From contig JANCRA010000014.1 in NCBI GenBank assembly GCA_024362935.1, positions 12,703,758-12,767,757 on the forward strand: 64,000 nucleotides of DNA. The letters run 5' to 3'. How positions within the stretch are numbered: the stretch's first letter is position 1; each line of letters opens with the position of its first letter. The position numbers were made by a program, and so were the translations under genes. The DNA is from Setophaga petechia (lineage: Eukaryota > Chordata > Aves > Passeriformes > Parulidae). The notes beneath the pieces are model-generated. The model was not told where the DNA came from and did no database searches. It saw only the letters and a program-made list of their open reading frames with translations. Below are positions 61,435-64,000 of this stretch, piece by piece.

Positions 61435-64000
61435 CTGAAACACAAGAAAAGGATATATAAGAAAACATATAGGATGAATTAAGAAATTTTTCAGGCTTCA
61501 GAAGACAAAGTTTATTAAGCTGCTTGTAAAGGCTGGCTATTGCTACCCTCCATTGGCAGATTTTGGTATTGCTAACAGGCACCAAGCACATCTGTTAAAG
61601 CATTCACATCAATGTACTGCAAACAGCTGATCCTCATTGTTTTTACTCATAAAACATTAATAACTTTGGCTTTTCTAATAAACAACTGCTTTGCAATGTA
61701 AAAATTGTTCCCATGACCAAATTTGTCAAAAACCCAGAACCCAAGATTTTGAAATGCTTAACGATGAGTGAATATTTAAGAAAAATAGTTTCAGTTTGAG
61801 ATGTGAAAAAAATATCAAATTAAGGTATACCTCTCAGTACTTTAACGTTTCGAAGTTTAACATATTTCCATTGCTTTCCATACTTAAATCAATCTCATCA
61901 TGCCCCATTTTTTTTGTGCATTACAAAGCAAGTAGCACCACTCTGTCTATTTCTGCTTAAACAACAAACAGAAGTTTCAGAGAGCTTCACATCCCACAGA
62001 ATCACTTTGTTATGCTGGATTTTTACTAGCACTGGAGGTGTAAACCATCAGGTTTCCCTTGTAAGCTGTCCAAAACCACACTCTCATTACTTAGCCAAGC
62101 CTTGCAGGGAGGTCAGACTCATGTGCTGAGTCTCAAAGGGAGGCTGGGGAGACTTCAAAGTAAAAATTATCTACACATTTGGGCTAATTTTCAGCCATTC
62201 TTCTGATGTGTTTCCTGGAGCCACCTTATACAGACTTGAGTATTCTGCTTTAATGAGTCTCATACACCAGCTTGATTGCTACCTATTTGTATGTCAAGCG
62301 ACCCACTTTTTATGTTTTTCCCCTTCAGGATAAGAAAAAGGGGGAGACAAGAAAAGATGATGTTTTGTAAGTGCCTTAATACTTTAGTAGACTAAGAAGC
62401 AGTTTGAGTGCTTCTTCCTGATTATTTTTTACCACTTGACTTCTCTTGGCCCCTCACCACAAGCCCAATAAAAAGTACATACACAGTTTAATATTGAAAG
62501 TTCATAGCTTCTCAAACTGGCAAAGCCTGTGAGAGGTGCCACAGCACTAACATCAAAATTGTACAAAAGCATAAAGGCATCACAAAGCTAAGAATGTAAT
62601 AATAATAATAAAAATCACTATGTTTATCCAGGGTAGTAATAAAAGTATCCTCTATGAAACTGGGTTCAGTCAAACCAGGATTCATTCGGCCACCAAAAAC
62701 ACCAGGAAAGTGCTTTTGCACAATAAAACAGCCACTGATGGGTTTGGAAAAAACTAAATGTGCTTTCACAATATCAAACAAAATAGTGTGTTCAGCTGAA
62801 CAGCAAAGAAAGCCTTTACTGAATAAACAACCCTGAAAGTATTCATAAACTTACTGATACAACATATATGACCTTTACCAAAAGGAATGAGACAACATCT
62901 GCTCTTCTACAATAATCTGGAGTATGAGAAACACTGAACTATTAAAAAAGAAACCCACACCCACACTTCAACCACTCTCTCACAAAAACTGGAAAGACAA
63001 AAGAGGAAGAGTGGAGAAATCAGAACACAAATTTAAAAGGATTTTTATTTATTATCAATTTGGAATTTAAATTGTTGAAGCTCTGTAGTCATGCATGTAT
63101 TGAAAGCATCCCAAACCAGAACACTATTATGACGTGAGATGTGAACATTAGTTTTTGTGGTGTGCCAATGCTGCTGATCATGTTTTTATTGCTTGTGGAC
63201 AGAGATCTGTATTTGCACTCATAAAATAACTTCAGTCTTCACAGTAGTGTAATGACTCCTACTCCTCTAGGTTATTGTTACTTTTATCCCACACTTCTGT
63301 GAACTCGTTCATATTAAATTCCACAGTTCCTGAAGGAGCTTTAATAACAGTATGTGTCCAAATATATGCTCACTGAGCCCAACAGAACCTGGAAATCCAC
63401 AAAAGCATGGTAAATTTCTGGTACCAAAATCCCTCTGTCAAAACAACAAAAAAAACATCCACAGCCAGTTTAATTTCCCTTTCTTCTACATCTTTCAGGA
63501 GAATTTTCTGAAGTTTGTTGAACTAAATAGAGTTTATCTTTCTACCTTCATTCTCAATCTTAGTATTTTCATAATTTAAGTGTGTGAAATATATAACATT
63601 TCCTCTTTTCAGATCTATGTGGTCACATGGACATGACGCTGAGGATATCACTACAAATGTATCCTAAATTCAACTGCGTAAGTACTTATTTGTTTAGCAG
63701 CCAAATTTTCCTACATTTGTCTTAAAAAGTTTTCATTTAAACGTTTTGGGTTGTTTGGTTTCAGCGTAATTAAAGCGTTTCTTATGGTCAGAGCCCTGCT
63801 GATGCCAAGAACAGTTCTCACTTACTAGGAATGTTTCCTTCTAAGCACATTCCCTTGAGTAAGAGAGCAAATGACACAATTGCTAACTTCTATAAATAAA
63901 GTAACAGTTTAGGATACCTAGTTTTACCCCCCTCTCCATCTGCTTTTTCAGCCTTTTCCTAAGTGGAACAGGGGAGGGGGAAAAAAAAAAGGATGTGCTC
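61435..64000 (-). other. TENT4B intron, continues right
   Basis: At least 2.57 kb of intron upstream of the G-S exon. I looked on the minus strand for the preceding exon of the family (the segment ending ELWPSAD) and did not find it. An AAT run is present near 62599-62610 and an A run near 63980-63990. Confidence 0.75.

Overview
The window is a piece of vertebrate nuclear genome, almost certainly from a bird. It has split genes with GT/AG introns, kilobase-scale introns, about 60% A+T, CpG-rich islands and few recognisable transposons. Two neighbouring genes can be identified by protein similarity, both on the minus strand. TENT4B (PAPD5, a non-canonical poly(A) polymerase) lies on the right and ADCY7 (adenylate cyclase type 7) on the left. 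TENT4B followed by ADCY7 in the same direction is the order known on human chromosome 16q12, which in birds corresponds to the chromosome 11 block. The species cannot be named from the sequence.

Layout from left to right. Positions 1-8471 hold six coding exons of ADCY7, read right to left: start codon at 8471-8469, then exons 8301-8471, 6336-6536, 4074-4235, 3152-3301, 737-885 and 305-416. They join in frame to 315 residues: the cytosolic N-terminus, the first six-helix membrane domain, the signalling helix and the start of catalytic domain C1a. The rest of ADCY7 lies beyond the left edge. Positions 8.5-36 kb look like the 5' untranslated and promoter part of ADCY7. This part has a CpG island at 35.56-36.05 kb and a smaller GC-rich patch at 33.1-33.3 kb, each with a strong minus-strand splice donor, so it may hold alternative non-coding first exons. 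Positions 36.5-46.6 kb appear intergenic.

Positions 46.6-61.4 kb hold the 3' part of TENT4B: a long 3' UTR (about 46.6-49.37 kb) and ten coding exons from 49375 to 61434. These join in frame to 460 residues ending at a TAG stop. They carry the G-S and D-x-D catalytic motifs, the third catalytic Asp, the PAP-associated domain, a Ser/Asn-rich tail and a basic Lys/Arg C-terminus. The upstream exons lie beyond the right edge.

The two genes are separate transcription units. One adenylates and mixed-tails nuclear and cytoplasmic RNA; the other makes cAMP at the plasma membrane. No biochemical link is implied by their adjacency, which is simply conserved synteny.

I found no clearly novel gene system. 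The most notable items are a tandem duplication in an ADCY7 intron that copies the splice acceptor, an in-frame cryptic donor inside an ADCY7 exon, two GC-rich tandem arrays beside the putative ADCY7 promoter, a 35-bp near-perfect palindrome, a duplicated segment whose second copy is split by about 1.3 kb, and oligo(A)/oligo(U) tracts in the TENT4B 3' UTR. All exon boundaries were read by eye from splice consensus and remembered family sequences; no alignment was run.
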